Assembly: GCF_024297185.1 (NCBI RefSeq)
Contig: NZ_JANCTD010000001.1
Location: 631,396-695,395, forward strand
Origin: Lewinella sp. JB7
Lineage (GTDB): Bacteria; Bacteroidota; Bacteroidia; Chitinophagales; Saprospiraceae
Length of the DNA: 64,000 nucleotides
Direction: 5' to 3'
The notes beneath the pieces are model-generated. The model had not been told where the DNA came from, made no database searches, and worked only from the letters and a program-made list of their open reading frames with translations. Every line of letters starts with the position of its first letter. The first letter of the stretch is position 1. Below are positions 34,588-43,449 of this stretch, in pieces. A program made the position numbers and the translations under genes.

Positions 34588-36636
34588 ATGAAAAGACCTG
34601 AATTTCCGCCCCGCCCCGATCATTCCCTCGCCCGCAAGCGCACGCCGGTAGCCGAATTGGCACCCGCTTCCGTCGCCGGCCGGCCGCCCTATCTGCGGGG
34701 TCCCTACGCCAGTATGTACGTCGGACGGCCCTGGACCATCCGCCAGTACGCGGGCTTCAGTACCGCCGCCGAATCCAATGCCTTCTACCGGCGCAACCTG
34801 GCCGCCGGACAGCGGGGGCTTTCCGTCGCCTTCGATCTGGCTACCCACCGGGGCTACGACAGCGATCACGAACGGGTCCGCGGTGACGTCGGGAAGGCCG
34901 GCGTAGCAATCGACACGGTAGAGGATATGCAGCGCCTCTTCGAGGAGATCCCCCTGGAGAAGATGTCGGTGAGCATGACCATGAACGGGGCCGTGCTACC
35001 CATCATGGCCTTCTACATCGTGGCGGCCGAGCGGCAGGGGGTAACGGCGGAAAAACTGAGCGGCACGATCCAGAACGACATCCTGAAGGAGTTCATGGTG
35101 CGCAATACTTACATCTATCCCCCGGGACCGAGCATGCGCATCGTCGCGGACATCTTCGCCTACACGGCCGCCCACATGCCGCGCTTTAACAGCATCAGCA
35201 TCAGCGGCTACCACATGCACGAGGCCGGTGCGCCCGCCGAGCTCGAACTGGCCTATACCCTGGCCGACGGTCTGGCCTACGTACGGGCGGGGGTGGCGGC
35301 CGGACTGGACATCGACGATTTCGCTCCCCGCCTGAGCTTCTTCTGGGGCATTGGCATGCGCCACTTCACCGAGATCGCCAAACTGCGGGCCGGCCGCCAG
35401 CTGTGGGCGGAGCTCCTGGCTGACTTCCAGCCGAAGAACCCCAAAAGCTCCATGCTACGTACCCACTGCCAGACCAGCGGATACAGCCTCACCGAGCAGG
35501 ACCCCTACAACAACGTGGCCCGCACCACCATCGAGGCCCTCGCGGCGGTCTTCGGGGGTACCCAGAGTCTGCACACTAATGCGCTCGACGAGGCCATCGC
35601 CCTGCCCACCGACTACAGCGCCAAGATCGCCCGCGATACCCAGCTCTATCTGCAGAACGAGTTGGGCATCACGGGGGCCGTGGACCCGTGGGGGGGCAGT
35701 TACGATCTGGAGCAAGAGACCCAACGCCTGATCACCGAGGCCCGTCGCCTCATGCGGGAGGTGGAGGAGGCCGGCGGCATGGTGCGTGCCATCGAAACCG
35801 GCCTGCCCAAGTTGCGGATCGAGGAAGCCGCCGCGCGCAAGCAGGCCGCCATCGACGCCGGCCGGGAACAAATCGTGGGGGTGAACGTCTTTCGCACCGA
35901 AGAGCTCTCTGACTTCGAGCTGCTGGAAGTGGACAACGATCGCGTCCGGGAGGAGCAACTCGCCCGGATCGATCAAACGAAAGCGAACCGCGATGCCAAT
36001 GGACTAAACCGCGCTCTGGACCTGTTGCGGACCGCCGCCCGGGGCGAGGACAATCTGCTGGATGCCGCGGTAGGGGCGGCGCGCGCGGGAGCCACCCTGG
36101 GAGAAATCAGCGACGCCCTCGAGGACGTGTTCGGCCGCTACCGGGCCAGCCACCAACTCATTAGCGGTGTGTACGCCGGCCACTCCAACGCCGAGCAACT
36201 GCAGCGCGTCCGTCAGCTTTCGGATCGCTTCGTCGAACGCCAGGGCCGGCGCCCCCGCATTCTGATCGCTAAGCTGGGGCAGGACGGCCACGATCGCGGG
36301 GCAAAAGTCATCGCTTCCGGATTCGCGGATCTGGGCTTCGACGTGGATGTAGGTCCGCTCTTCCAGACCCCCGCCGAGGCCGCCCGCCAGGCCGTAGAGA
36401 ACGACGTACACCTACTCGGAATCAGCTCCCTGGCCGCCGGGCACAAGACCCTGGTGCCGGAGGTTATCGCCGCCCTCGCCGAGCAGGACGCAGCCGATAT
36501 TCGGGTGGTGGTGGGCGGCGTGATCCCCCCGGCCGACTACGGTTACCTACGGGATGCGGGCGTCGTCGGCATCTTCGGGCCGGGAACCAACATCGGGGTG
36601 GCGGCCGAGGAGTTGCTGCAGTTAATGCTCAACTAA
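34588..36636 (+). CDS. mutB: Methylmalonyl-CoA mutase, large subunit
   Basis: 682 residues from the ATG at 34588. The enzyme interconverts methylmalonyl-CoA and succinyl-CoA using coenzyme B12. The barrel has [20 protein letters not shown] with the active-site Tyr region, [31 protein letters not shown] and [15 protein letters not shown], all of the methylmalonyl type rather than isobutyryl type. The C-terminal B12-binding domain has GQDGHDRG with His568 as the lower cobalt ligand. No small subunit or MeaB is adjacent. An in-frame GTG/ATG at 34525 is less likely as start. Confidence 0.95.
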   Translation: MKRPEFPPRPDHSLARKRTPVAELAPASVAGRPPYLRGPYASMYVGRPWTIRQYAGFSTAAESNAFYRRNLAAGQRGLSVAFDLATHRGYDSDHERVRGDVGKAGVAIDTVEDMQRLFEEIPLEKMSVSMTMNGAVLPIMAFYIVAAERQGVTAEKLSGTIQNDILKEFMVRNTYIYPPGPSMRIVADIFAYTAAHMPRFNSISISGYHMHEAGAPAELELAYTLADGLAYVRAGVAAGLDIDDFAPRLSFFWGIGMRHFTEIAKLRAGRQLWAELLADFQPKNPKSSMLRTHCQTSGYSLTEQDPYNNVARTTIEALAAVFGGTQSLHTNALDEAIALPTDYSAKIARDTQLYLQNELGITGAVDPWGGSYDLEQETQRLITEARRLMREVEEAGGMVRAIETGLPKLRIEEAAARKQAAIDAGREQIVGVNVFRTEELSDFELLEVDNDRVREEQLARIDQTKANRDANGLNRALDLLRTAARGEDNLLDAAVGAARAGATLGEISDALEDVFGRYRASHQLISGVYAGHSNAEQLQRVRQLSDRFVERQGRRPRILIAKLGQDGHDRGAKVIASGFADLGFDVDVGPLFQTPAEAARQAVENDVHLLGISSLAAGHKTLVPEVIAALAEQDAADIRVVVGGVIPPADYGYLRDAGVVGIFGPGTNIGVAAEELLQLMLN

Positions 36637-36893
36637 TACTTCAGACTCCGGATCTGATAGAATTCCAGCAGCCGCCGGGAATTGCGGTGGGCGTAGAAGC
36701 GGGGTTCGACGCCCCACGCGTTGATGTGAATGCCGGGTTCGGCACTTTCGTCGACGTACTTACCGAGTTCCGCCGGGTCGACGTGCTCGGGCAGCTGCGC
36801 GAGGATATGTGCTTTGGCGAGGGTCCATTCCTGCCCCAGCTGGCTCCGCAGGAGGCGAATGAAAATTTGGTCGTTTTCCGTGTGCTCGGGCAT
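36633..36893 (-). CDS. Hypothetical 86-residue protein
   Basis: Starts [18 protein letters not shown], with an amphipathic helix-like first half, a middle rich in His/Pro ([15 protein letters not shown]) and a basic end ([21 protein letters not shown]). No family recognised, no signal, no membrane span. It is the last gene of the co-directional set with the HAD, kinase and glutamine-synthetase-like genes (24 bases after the HAD stop), and its stop overlaps the mutase stop by 4 bases. Confidence 0.65.
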   Translation of the reverse strand: MPEHTENDQIFIRLLRSQLGQEWTLAKAHILAQLPEHVDPAELGKYVDESAEPGIHINAWGVEPRFYAHRNSRRLLEFYQIRSLKY

Positions 36894-36917
36894 GATCGGT
36901 GTGGTTGTCGGTGTAAG

Positions 36918-37766
36918 TTACTCCCCGATGGAGTGGCAAACGAAATCCGGAATAATGCCGGAAGCGGCAATCTCCGTAGCGGCACTCTCCGGGCGGGTGT
37001 TTCCGCTCAGTACCAGGGCGGTGGCGACACCGTAGGTGTTACCGCCTAAAATATCGGTGTGCAGGGTATCGCCTACCATCAGGATATCCCCGGGACAGAT
37101 TTCCGGCATCTCCAGCGCAACGCTGTCGAGGGCCATCTGAAACATCTGACTGGCCGGCTTGCCGAACTTGACGAATTTACGTCCCAGCACGTACTCCGCC
37201 AACCGGGCGATACTACCGGTAGCCAGGGCAACGTCGTTGGCCGTCGTGGGGTAGAGGAGGTCGGTGTTAGCCACGACTACGGGCACCTGGCAGCGGCGTA
37301 GGATATTGATGAGCAGGTTGATGTCGACGTTCTTGTCGTACCCCTCGTCGTCCAGGAAAGCCACGGCCTTGATGTCATCCAGTCGTTCGAAGTCGACCTC
37401 ACCGATCGGGATCGCCTCCAGGCCGGCACCGATGATGTATTCCGCGGAGGCGGGGGTGCCGAGGTAGGCCACCTTACCGGATTTGACCTTTTGTTCCAGG
37501 AAGTGGCGGGTGGTGGCTCCGCTGGTGATCACCTCCGCCGAGGAGATCCCCCGGAGGCCGTAGTGGGCCAGTCGCGCGGCGGCGGCCTCGGGGCTGCGGG
37601 CGGCGTTGTTGGTCAGTACCCGAATGTGTTTGCCGGCGTCGCGCAGCAGGCTCACGGTTTCGAGTGCCCCGGGAATGGGGCCGCGGTGGTTGCGGAGCAC
37701 GCCATAGCTGTCGAAAAAGATCACGGGAAACTGGGACGCGACGTCCTGAAAGGCACTGATGTTCAT
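36918..37766 (-). CDS. HAD-IIA family protein with altered catalytic motif
   Basis: 282 residues, NagD-like. Motif I reads FFDSYGVL: the nucleophile Asp19 is kept, but the acid-base Asp two residues on is Tyr21. Motif II is VLTNNAA, motif III KFGKPASQMF and motif IV MVGDTLHTDILGG. A subgroup of HAD-IIA proteins has an aromatic residue (often Trp) at this place; without the second Asp a normal phosphatase reaction is doubtful. It follows the kinase gene by 12 bases, in one operon with the glutamine-synthetase-like gene, so it probably acts on the product of one of these. Confidence 0.85.
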   Translation of the reverse strand: MNISAFQDVASQFPVIFFDSYGVLRNHRGPIPGALETVSLLRDAGKHIRVLTNNAARSPEAAAARLAHYGLRGISSAEVITSGATTRHFLEQKVKSGKVAYLGTPASAEYIIGAGLEAIPIGEVDFERLDDIKAVAFLDDEGYDKNVDINLLINILRRCQVPVVVANTDLLYPTTANDVALATGSIARLAEYVLGRKFVKFGKPASQMFQMALDSVALEMPEICPGDILMVGDTLHTDILGGNTYGVATALVLSGNTRPESAATEIAASGIIPDFVCHSIGE

Positions 37767-37778
37767 GGGGTAAATAGC

Positions 37779-38801
37779 TTATAACTCGAGAGCGGCGAGG
37801 ATGGGTTCGGAATCAAACTTTTCGTCCAGGGTGGGCAGGTGTACGTTGAGAACTTCCCGGGCCAGTTTTTCGGCGAATTCGGGGCGGAAGAAGTAGCGAC
37901 CCAGCCGCAGGACGTAATTGAGCAAGAAAAAGCGGTAAGCTTCCTTGATGAACAGCACCTCCGGCCGGGTGAGGGGGAAGATGTCATGGTAGGCACGCAG
38001 GAAAATCAGGAAGCGTTCTTCCATCAACCGATCCACCTCGTAGGTGAAAACGGTCTTGTCCCCCACTTCGCTAACGACCCGACTGAGGAAGTAGAAGTCC
38101 ACCACCCGGGTCGAAACCCGGAACCAGTCGTAATCCCACCGACTGGTTAGCCGACCGTTCTGGTCGACGCTGAAGTTGCCGATGTTCCAGTCGACGAATA
38201 CGGGAATCTTCTGAAAGCCGTACACGTTGATGCGGAAAGTGTTCTCCAGAAACTTCCGGCAGTGTTCTTCGATCAGGTCGAAGTGTTCGGGGTAGTCGGT
38301 GCGGGCGGAGGTGATCAGGGCATTGACGTCGGTGGTCATGTCGCGGTCGCTGCGGGGCAGGGTATTGGTGACCAGCGTGCAGTCGCGGTGGAAGTAGGCC
38401 ATCTCCCGGCCCAGTTGCCGGACCTGCTCGATCGTCAGCCGTTTGGGCGGGTTCTCCTGAATCTGGATCGGGCGGTAAAAGATGATCCACGCGTCCTGAT
38501 CCTCGTCGATGTGCCGGTGGAAAAACAACTGGTTGCCCTTCATGAGTCCGCGGCTCAGGAAGTTGGCGTAGCGTACGGGCAGGTTGTTGGCCAGTACGTT
38601 GATGATGGTATGGTCCTCGGCGAAACCCTCGAAGGAGCCGAAGTAGGTGACCTTGGCGATGAGTACGTTGCCGTCCGCCATGATCAACTTAAACACGTGG
38701 TTGGTCGATACCTGGGCGCTGATGTCCTCGATCGACCGGATGCTGCGGGTGTGATCGTAGGCGCGCCAGGCGTAGCGGAGAATGTTCTGGTAGTTCTGCA
38801 A
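37779..38801 (-). CDS. APH-fold phosphotransferase
   Basis: 340 residues. The kinase-like fold is shown by FVDWNIGNF (catalytic Asp and Mg-binding Asn of the HxDxxxxN block, with the His lost) at about 200-212, and by the following WDYDWFR, the DxD-type metal site. The N-terminal lobe has VFKLIMADGNVLIAKVTYFG with the ATP-binding Lys. Relatives phosphorylate small alcohols such as choline, homoserine or antibiotics; here the substrate is unknown. It is between the glutamine-synthetase-like gene (75 bases upstream) and the HAD gene (12 bases downstream). A TACATTCG element in the 75-base gap may be an internal promoter. Confidence 0.8.
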   Translation of the reverse strand: MQNYQNILRYAWRAYDHTRSIRSIEDISAQVSTNHVFKLIMADGNVLIAKVTYFGSFEGFAEDHTIINVLANNLPVRYANFLSRGLMKGNQLFFHRHIDEDQDAWIIFYRPIQIQENPPKRLTIEQVRQLGREMAYFHRDCTLVTNTLPRSDRDMTTDVNALITSARTDYPEHFDLIEEHCRKFLENTFRINVYGFQKIPVFVDWNIGNFSVDQNGRLTSRWDYDWFRVSTRVVDFYFLSRVVSEVGDKTVFTYEVDRLMEERFLIFLRAYHDIFPLTRPEVLFIKEAYRFFLLNYVLRLGRYFFRPEFAEKLAREVLNVHLPTLDEKFDSEPILAALEL

Positions 38802-38876
38802 GCGATGCGGGTTTGTCGGTTAGGGCGGGCGGTCACGAATGTAAGCACCCACGATCGAATCGACGGCGCCGCGAAC

Positions 38877-40211
38877 TCAGGCCAATTCGAAGTACCGGCC
38901 TACTTCCCAGTCCGTAACCGCACCCAGGTACCGTTGCCACTCCCATTCCCGCGTGCGGAGGAAATGGTCGACGAAGTTCTGGCCGAAAAGGTCGGCTACT
39001 TCGGGAGTTCGCATGGCACCCGCGGCCCCGCCCAGATGTACGGGAAGCGGCTCGCCAATAGTCTGATCGTAGGCGCTGCCCCGCACCGGGTCCTGGTCGA
39101 GGGCAAGCTCGTTCTCAATGCCGTAGAGTCCGGCGGCCAGGGCGGCGGCGATGGCCAGGTACGGGTTGGCGTCGGCGCCGGGCACGCGGGTTTCCAGCCG
39201 GGTAGCTGAGGCCCCTCCGGGAATTACGCGCAGGGCCGTCGTACGGTTGTCGATCCCCCAGTTCGCCCGGGTAGCCGCCCACGAGCCCGGAACGTAGCGC
39301 TTGTAGCTGTTGACGTTGGGCGCGAAAAAGGGCATGAGGGAGGGCAACAGGGCGATCTGCCCGGCCACGTACTGCTCCATCACCGTACTCATGCCGTGGC
39401 GGCCGCCCGGATCGTGGAAGATGTTTTGCTCTCCCCGCCATAGCGACTGGTGCAGGTGACCGCCGCAGCCCGGCAGATCGGCGGAGGGTTTGGCCATGAA
39501 GCTGGCCACGAGCCCGTGTTGGTAGGCGAGTTCCTTCACGCCCTGCTTGAAGAGGACGGCGCGGTCGGCGGCCTCCATCGCTTCCCGGTGCGCGATCGCG
39601 GCTTCGAGTACGCCGGGCCCCGTTTCGGTGTGCAGACCTTCCAATTCGATCCCGAAGGCGGCGAGCTTGTCGAAAAGGTCCTGCATCAGACCCGCCTGCT
39701 GGGCGGTACGCAGCCCGGAATATCCGAACATGCCCGGGGAAAGCGGGCGCAGATTGCGGTAACCCTTGCGGGCAGCGGTCGCGGGCGTTTCCCGGTAGGC
39801 GAACCACTCGTATTCCGGACCGAAGCGAGCCGTGAATCCCATCCCCTCCGCTTTGACAACTACCCGGTGCAGCAGTGACCGCGGGCAGGCCGCGCCTGCG
39901 GGACCCTCATCATCACGAAAATCAGCCAGAAAAAAGGGGAGATCGTTTTCCCAGGGAATCGTGCGGCGCGATTCGGGTACGAGACGGGCGCTCGCGTCGG
40001 CAAAACCGGCGTCGGCTACGTGATTGCCGTATACCGTATCCTGCCCGTCCCAGCCGAACACCACGTTACAGAAGCCGAAGCCGTGCTCGAGCGTGCCGGT
40101 CAGTTTTTCCCGGGAGATGTACTTGGCGCGGAGGATTCCGTCGATGTCCGTCACCGCTACTTTAACGTGGGACGCGGAGTGCTCCCGCAGCCAGTCGAGG
40201 GTTGCTTGCAT
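38877..40211 (-). CDS. Glutamine-synthetase-like ligase
   Basis: 444 residues. The catalytic blocks of the family are present: FGPEYEWFAYR (metal-binding Glu), HTETGPGVLEAAI, GCGGHLHQSLW (metal-binding His), NSYKRYVPGSWAATRANWG, NRTTALRVI and RLETRVPGADANPYLA. It resembles gamma-glutamylputrescine synthetase (PuuA) and similar gamma-glutamyl ligases more than true GlnA, and I see no adenylylation-loop Tyr of GlnA. The reaction would be ATP-driven joining of the glutamate side chain to an amine. It is first in the operon with the kinase, the HAD protein and the 86-residue protein, so the amine is probably tied to that pathway. Confidence 0.88.
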   Translation of the reverse strand: MQATLDWLREHSASHVKVAVTDIDGILRAKYISREKLTGTLEHGFGFCNVVFGWDGQDTVYGNHVADAGFADASARLVPESRRTIPWENDLPFFLADFRDDEGPAGAACPRSLLHRVVVKAEGMGFTARFGPEYEWFAYRETPATAARKGYRNLRPLSPGMFGYSGLRTAQQAGLMQDLFDKLAAFGIELEGLHTETGPGVLEAAIAHREAMEAADRAVLFKQGVKELAYQHGLVASFMAKPSADLPGCGGHLHQSLWRGEQNIFHDPGGRHGMSTVMEQYVAGQIALLPSLMPFFAPNVNSYKRYVPGSWAATRANWGIDNRTTALRVIPGGASATRLETRVPGADANPYLAIAAALAAGLYGIENELALDQDPVRGSAYDQTIGEPLPVHLGGAAGAMRTPEVADLFGQNFVDHFLRTREWEWQRYLGAVTDWEVGRYFELA

Positions 40212-40275
40212 GGGGGTAAAGCTAGGGCATTTGCCGGCTTGGTAGCCGCGTGAGCGGGAGAACGGCCAATTCCCC

Positions 40276-40283
40276 TATATTTG
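40276..40283 (+). promoter_or_regulatory. -7 element TATATTTG
   Basis: An exact match to TAnnTTTG, 28 bases before the ATG at 40312. Confidence 0.5.
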
Positions 40284-40311
40284 CCTGAGTATAGCACCAA
40301 AAGATCCGGCG

Positions 40312-40713
40312 ATGCGCCAAAATCCCCTTTCCTTTCTTTTTGTCTTTGCCGCCCTGGCGGTACTGCCCAATTTGAGCACCGCGCAGGTGGTGGAAGTCGT
40401 GGATGCAGCGGCTTCCGAAGTACTGACGGTCCGGGAGGCCGCGCTGCTGGCCGAGGAAAAGCGCATTCGCACGTTGATCAAGCACGGCCCTCACCGGAAG
40501 AACCGGTTGGCCGCGGGCCGGGGCCGTACCCTGCGGCGGGCCGCTCGGGTCAAACCGGTCCCGGTGATGCGCGCCCGGGTTTCGCGTCCGGCATTCGGAA
40601 AAGAGCTACGGGTGCGCACGTCCGCCCGGCTGCTGCCCCGTAAACCCGCGCCGCGACTGTACGGTCCGCAGTACAAGAATCGCGGTGCGAAACTGCGGTC
40701 CGGCCGGGGCTAA
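40312..40713 (+). CDS. Secreted basic hypothetical protein
   Basis: 133 residues. A signal peptide (MRQNPLSFLFVFAALAVL, cleavage near LSTAQ) precedes a short acidic helix-like stretch and then a very Arg/Lys-rich part of about 85 residues (HRKNRLAAGRGRTLRRAAR, VRTSARLLPRKPAPR) with repeated Arg-Pro and Gly-Arg. No family is recognised. Such a basic exported protein could bind envelope polysaccharide or nucleic acid; this is a guess. It has a good -7 element upstream and converges with dnaX. Confidence 0.6.
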   Translation: MRQNPLSFLFVFAALAVLPNLSTAQVVEVVDAAASEVLTVREAALLAEEKRIRTLIKHGPHRKNRLAAGRGRTLRRAARVKPVPVMRARVSRPAFGKELRVRTSARLLPRKPAPRLYGPQYKNRGAKLRSGRG

Positions 40714-40726
40714 GGGTTATCCGGAA

Positions 40727-42451
40727 TCACTCTTCCGGACGAAGGTCGAAGCGCCGGCGCAGTTCGTCGAGGGCCGGGTTTTTCTCCCGCATTTTCAGAA
40801 ACTTATCCTTGGCGGAGAGTCGTTTCTTGACCTTGGTCTGCACGGGCTTCATGCGCTCGTCGTGCTCCAGGATCATGACCAGATTGGGCCGTTCAAAGGT
40901 CTCCCGCAGGAAGGCGACCAGGGTTTCATCGTCCCGCAGGGAAGCGATGGCGCGTTGAGAGCCGAGCTTTACCACCACTTCGTCGTCTCCCCGGACGAGG
41001 GGCAGGGCCTGTTTCAGAAAGATCGCCAGCGTGCTTCCCTTTTGCTCCAGCAGGAAGGCATCCCAGGCCTTGTGCAGGGATTCGTCGTCGAGTTCGGGTA
41101 GGTCCTCACTGGGTACGGTGGCGGCCAGTTCACCTTCGGCTTCCGCGATGAGACTGCTCATGTCCACGCTCGCGAAATTCGTTGCCGGCGGGGCGGCAGC
41201 GGGTTGGTGGGCGGCGGGCGGCGGGGTGTCCGGTGGCGGGGGAGCGGCCGGGGCGGCGGCGGCCGGCGTTACGTCAGGCGTTTTTTTTTCCGGGGGCGGG
41301 GCCGCGGGTGCCGCATCCGCCGGTGGAGGAGCAACGCTGATGGGTTCGTTCCGGAAGGCCCGGCGAATAGTCACCATGCGCAGCAGGCTCATTTCCACGT
41401 GTAGCCGTTTGTTGCGGGCGAGGCGGAAACCAAGATCGCAGTCGTTGGCTACGTCGAGAGCGGTGAGCAGCAGGTCGGGCGGAGTGATGGCGGCCTGTTG
41501 GTGGTAGCGTTCCCGGAGGCGGTCGCCGACTTCCAGCAGCTGGAGGGTGGCGGGGTCCTTACATACCAGCAGGTCGCGGATGTGGGCGGCGAGTCCGTTC
41601 AAAAAGAGGTCTTCGTCGAAGCCCCGACGCAGTACTTCGTCGAAGAGCAGCATCATGCCCGCCCGGTCCTCAGTGAGGATGTGGTCCACGGCCCGGAAGA
41701 AGTATTCGTAGTCGAGTACGTTAAGGTTCTCGATCACCGCTTCGTAGGCGATGCGGTCGCCGCTGAAACTTACGATCCGGTCGAAGATGGAGAGGGCATC
41801 GCGGAGGGCGCCGTCGGCCTTCTGGGCGATGATGTGGAGGGCGTCCTCGTCCGCGACGATACCTTCCTGGCGGCAGATGCCCTGCAGGTGCTCGATGATG
41901 TCGTTGGGCTGTATCCGCTTGAAATCGAAGATCTGGCACCGGGAGAGGATGGTGGGAATGATCTTGTGCTTCTCCGTGGTGGCCAGAATGAAAATGGCGT
42001 AGGGCGGCGGTTCTTCCAGCGTCTTCAGAAAGGCATTGAAGGCCTGCTGGGAGAGCATGTGCACCTCGTCGATGATAAACACCTTGTACTCCCCCTGCTG
42101 GGGCTGGAAACGAACCTGCTCGGTGAGGGCGCGGATGTGGTCGACGGAGTTATTGCTTGCCGCGTCCAGCTCGGTGATGTTGAGACTGGCGTTGTTGTTG
42201 AAGGCTACGCAGCTTTCGCAGGTGTTGCAGGGCTCGTAGTCCTCCGTACGGTTCTGGCAATTGAGCACTTTGGCCAGAATGCGGGCCGAGGTCGTCTTAC
42301 CAACTCCCCGCGGACCACAAAAAAGAAAAGCGTGGGCGAGGTGGTCCGTCTGCAGGGCGTTCTTCAGCGTCTGGGAAACGTGCCGCTGCCCGACGACTTC
42401 ATCGAAGCGGACGGGCCGGTACTTGCGGGCGGAAACGACGAATTTGCTCAT
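40727..42451 (-). CDS. dnaX: DNA polymerase III subunit gamma/tau
   Basis: 574 residues. It is the clamp-loader ATPase. RKYRPVRFDEVVGQ starts the AAA+ module; Walker A is CGPRGVGKTTSAR (about 45-57), a four-Cys zinc module follows (CQNRTEDYEPCNTCESC), then Walker B IIDEVHMLS, and TILSRCQIFDF holds the sensor and SRC motif. A Pro/Ala-rich linker (about 385-425) leads to a C-terminal tau-like domain. I see no clear frameshift site for a short gamma form. TATCTTCG lies 5 bases before the ATG. Confidence 0.96.
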   Translation of the reverse strand: MSKFVVSARKYRPVRFDEVVGQRHVSQTLKNALQTDHLAHAFLFCGPRGVGKTTSARILAKVLNCQNRTEDYEPCNTCESCVAFNNNASLNITELDAASNNSVDHIRALTEQVRFQPQQGEYKVFIIDEVHMLSQQAFNAFLKTLEEPPPYAIFILATTEKHKIIPTILSRCQIFDFKRIQPNDIIEHLQGICRQEGIVADEDALHIIAQKADGALRDALSIFDRIVSFSGDRIAYEAVIENLNVLDYEYFFRAVDHILTEDRAGMMLLFDEVLRRGFDEDLFLNGLAAHIRDLLVCKDPATLQLLEVGDRLRERYHQQAAITPPDLLLTALDVANDCDLGFRLARNKRLHVEMSLLRMVTIRRAFRNEPISVAPPPADAAPAAPPPEKKTPDVTPAAAAPAAPPPPDTPPPAAHQPAAAPPATNFASVDMSSLIAEAEGELAATVPSEDLPELDDESLHKAWDAFLLEQKGSTLAIFLKQALPLVRGDDEVVVKLGSQRAIASLRDDETLVAFLRETFERPNLVMILEHDERMKPVQTKVKKRLSAKDKFLKMREKNPALDELRRRFDLRPEE

Positions 42452-42456
42452 TGGGG

Positions 42457-42464
42457 CGAAGATA
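42457..42464 (-). promoter_or_regulatory. Putative -7 element TATCTTCG of dnaX
   Basis: One mismatch to TAnnTTTG on the minus strand, 5 bases before the dnaX ATG. Confidence 0.35.
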
Positions 42465-42523
42465 GGGATAGTCGTTCACTGGACCTTGCGGTGGGGGTAC
42501 CGATCGCCCTGCGCGTGGAGGCG

Positions 42524-42856
42524 TTATTCCTTGATGGGTTCCAGCATCTTGCGGGAGACGATCTCGCCGGCCTTCGAGTATACGGAATCGATCCAGACGG
42601 GTTCCTGGCGCAGGATCCACATGATGCTGTCGAATTCCTGGCGGGTGAGTCCGTGGTCAGCGAGGACGGCGTCGTAAAAGACGGCTTCCATGGAGTCACG
42701 AACGAGCACGGGAACTTCGCCGCTGAGTGCCTGGGTGACGTGGAGATCGGCCAGCACCAGAGACATCCGGGCGGTATCGACGGGTGGGGGCCCGGGGTTG
42801 ACGTTCGCGCAGCCGATCAGAAGGGGGAGGATGCCGAGGATCAGTGTCCACTTCAT
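42524..42856 (-). CDS. DUF4296 lipoprotein
   Basis: 110 residues from the ATG at 42856. Lipobox LIGC (Cys15) after MKWTLILGILPL. The body, MSLVLADLHVTQAL, then ADHGLTRQEFDSIMWILRQEP and IDSVYSKAGEIVSRKM, has the layout of DUF4296, small helical lipoproteins of Bacteroidota with no known function. The start overlaps the sixA stop by 4 bases (ATGA), so the two genes are coupled; dnaX follows after 72 bases. Confidence 0.8.
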   Translation of the reverse strand: MKWTLILGILPLLIGCANVNPGPPPVDTARMSLVLADLHVTQALSGEVPVLVRDSMEAVFYDAVLADHGLTRQEFDSIMWILRQEPVWIDSVYSKAGEIVSRKMLEPIKE

Positions 42857-43350
42857 TGGTCCTCCTTGGGGTAGTGGAAAGCCGTGCGCTGGGCGTCGGC
42901 GAGTTTCCACTTCGACCACTTTTTTACCGGGGCGGTACTGGCGACGATGCCGCAGGTGGGAACGTTACCGATGTAGGAATCGTTCTGCAACTGGTTCGCG
43001 GTTTCGGTGTATCCGGGGTTATGACCAAATACGAGCACGGTATCCCAGTCGTCGGGGAGGTCCTGGATGCACCGTTCGATGGTTTTGGGGCCGGCGTGGT
43101 ACAGCTTTTTCTCCTTCTTAACGTCGTCCTTGCTGAGTCCGAACGCTTCGATGAATGCCTGAGCGGTCTGCCGGGTGCGTTTGGCGCTGGAGGTAAGAAT
43201 GCCGTCTACCTTGATTCCCTGCCTGGCCAGGCGGGCGGCCATGTGGGGCGCATCTTTTTTGCCGCGAGAATTGAGGGGGCGATCGTGGTCCTTGAGGTTC
43301 ATGTCGGCCCAGCTGCTCTTGGCGTGACGGATAAAATAAACTTGTTTCAC
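42853..43350 (-). CDS. sixA: SixA-like phosphohistidine phosphatase
   Basis: 165 residues. The histidine phosphatase motif RHAKSSW (residues 8-14) has the nucleophile His; DHDRPLNSRGKKDA and TSSAKRTRQTA are typical of SixA, and VFGHNPGYTE contains the second catalytic His. In E. coli SixA dephosphorylates phospho-His of the phosphotransfer system; the target here is unknown. It is divergent from a histidine kinase/response regulator pair, which may be chance. The stop overlaps the start of the DUF4296 gene. Confidence 0.88.
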   Translation of the reverse strand: MKQVYFIRHAKSSWADMNLKDHDRPLNSRGKKDAPHMAARLARQGIKVDGILTSSAKRTRQTAQAFIEAFGLSKDDVKKEKKLYHAGPKTIERCIQDLPDDWDTVLVFGHNPGYTETANQLQNDSYIGNVPTCGIVASTAPVKKWSKWKLADAQRTAFHYPKEDQ

Positions 43351-43419
43351 GGCGGAGATTTACTGCTTTGCTTTACCTGCACTTAACGCGTATTTAAGCT
43401 GCAAGCCATATGCTAGGCC

Positions 43420-43427
43420 TACTTTTG
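43420..43427 (+). promoter_or_regulatory. -7 element TACTTTTG of the two-component operon
   Basis: Exact match to TAnnTTTG, 22 bases before the response-regulator ATG at 43450. The -33 position reads TAAG, not TTG. Confidence 0.45.
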
Positions 43428-43449
43428 CACTCAATTTAACCCTACACGT

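Noticed and set aside
41498-42874. 458-codon plus-strand frame opposite dnaX
   Set aside because: Lies antisense to a certain gene, with no start context and no domain.
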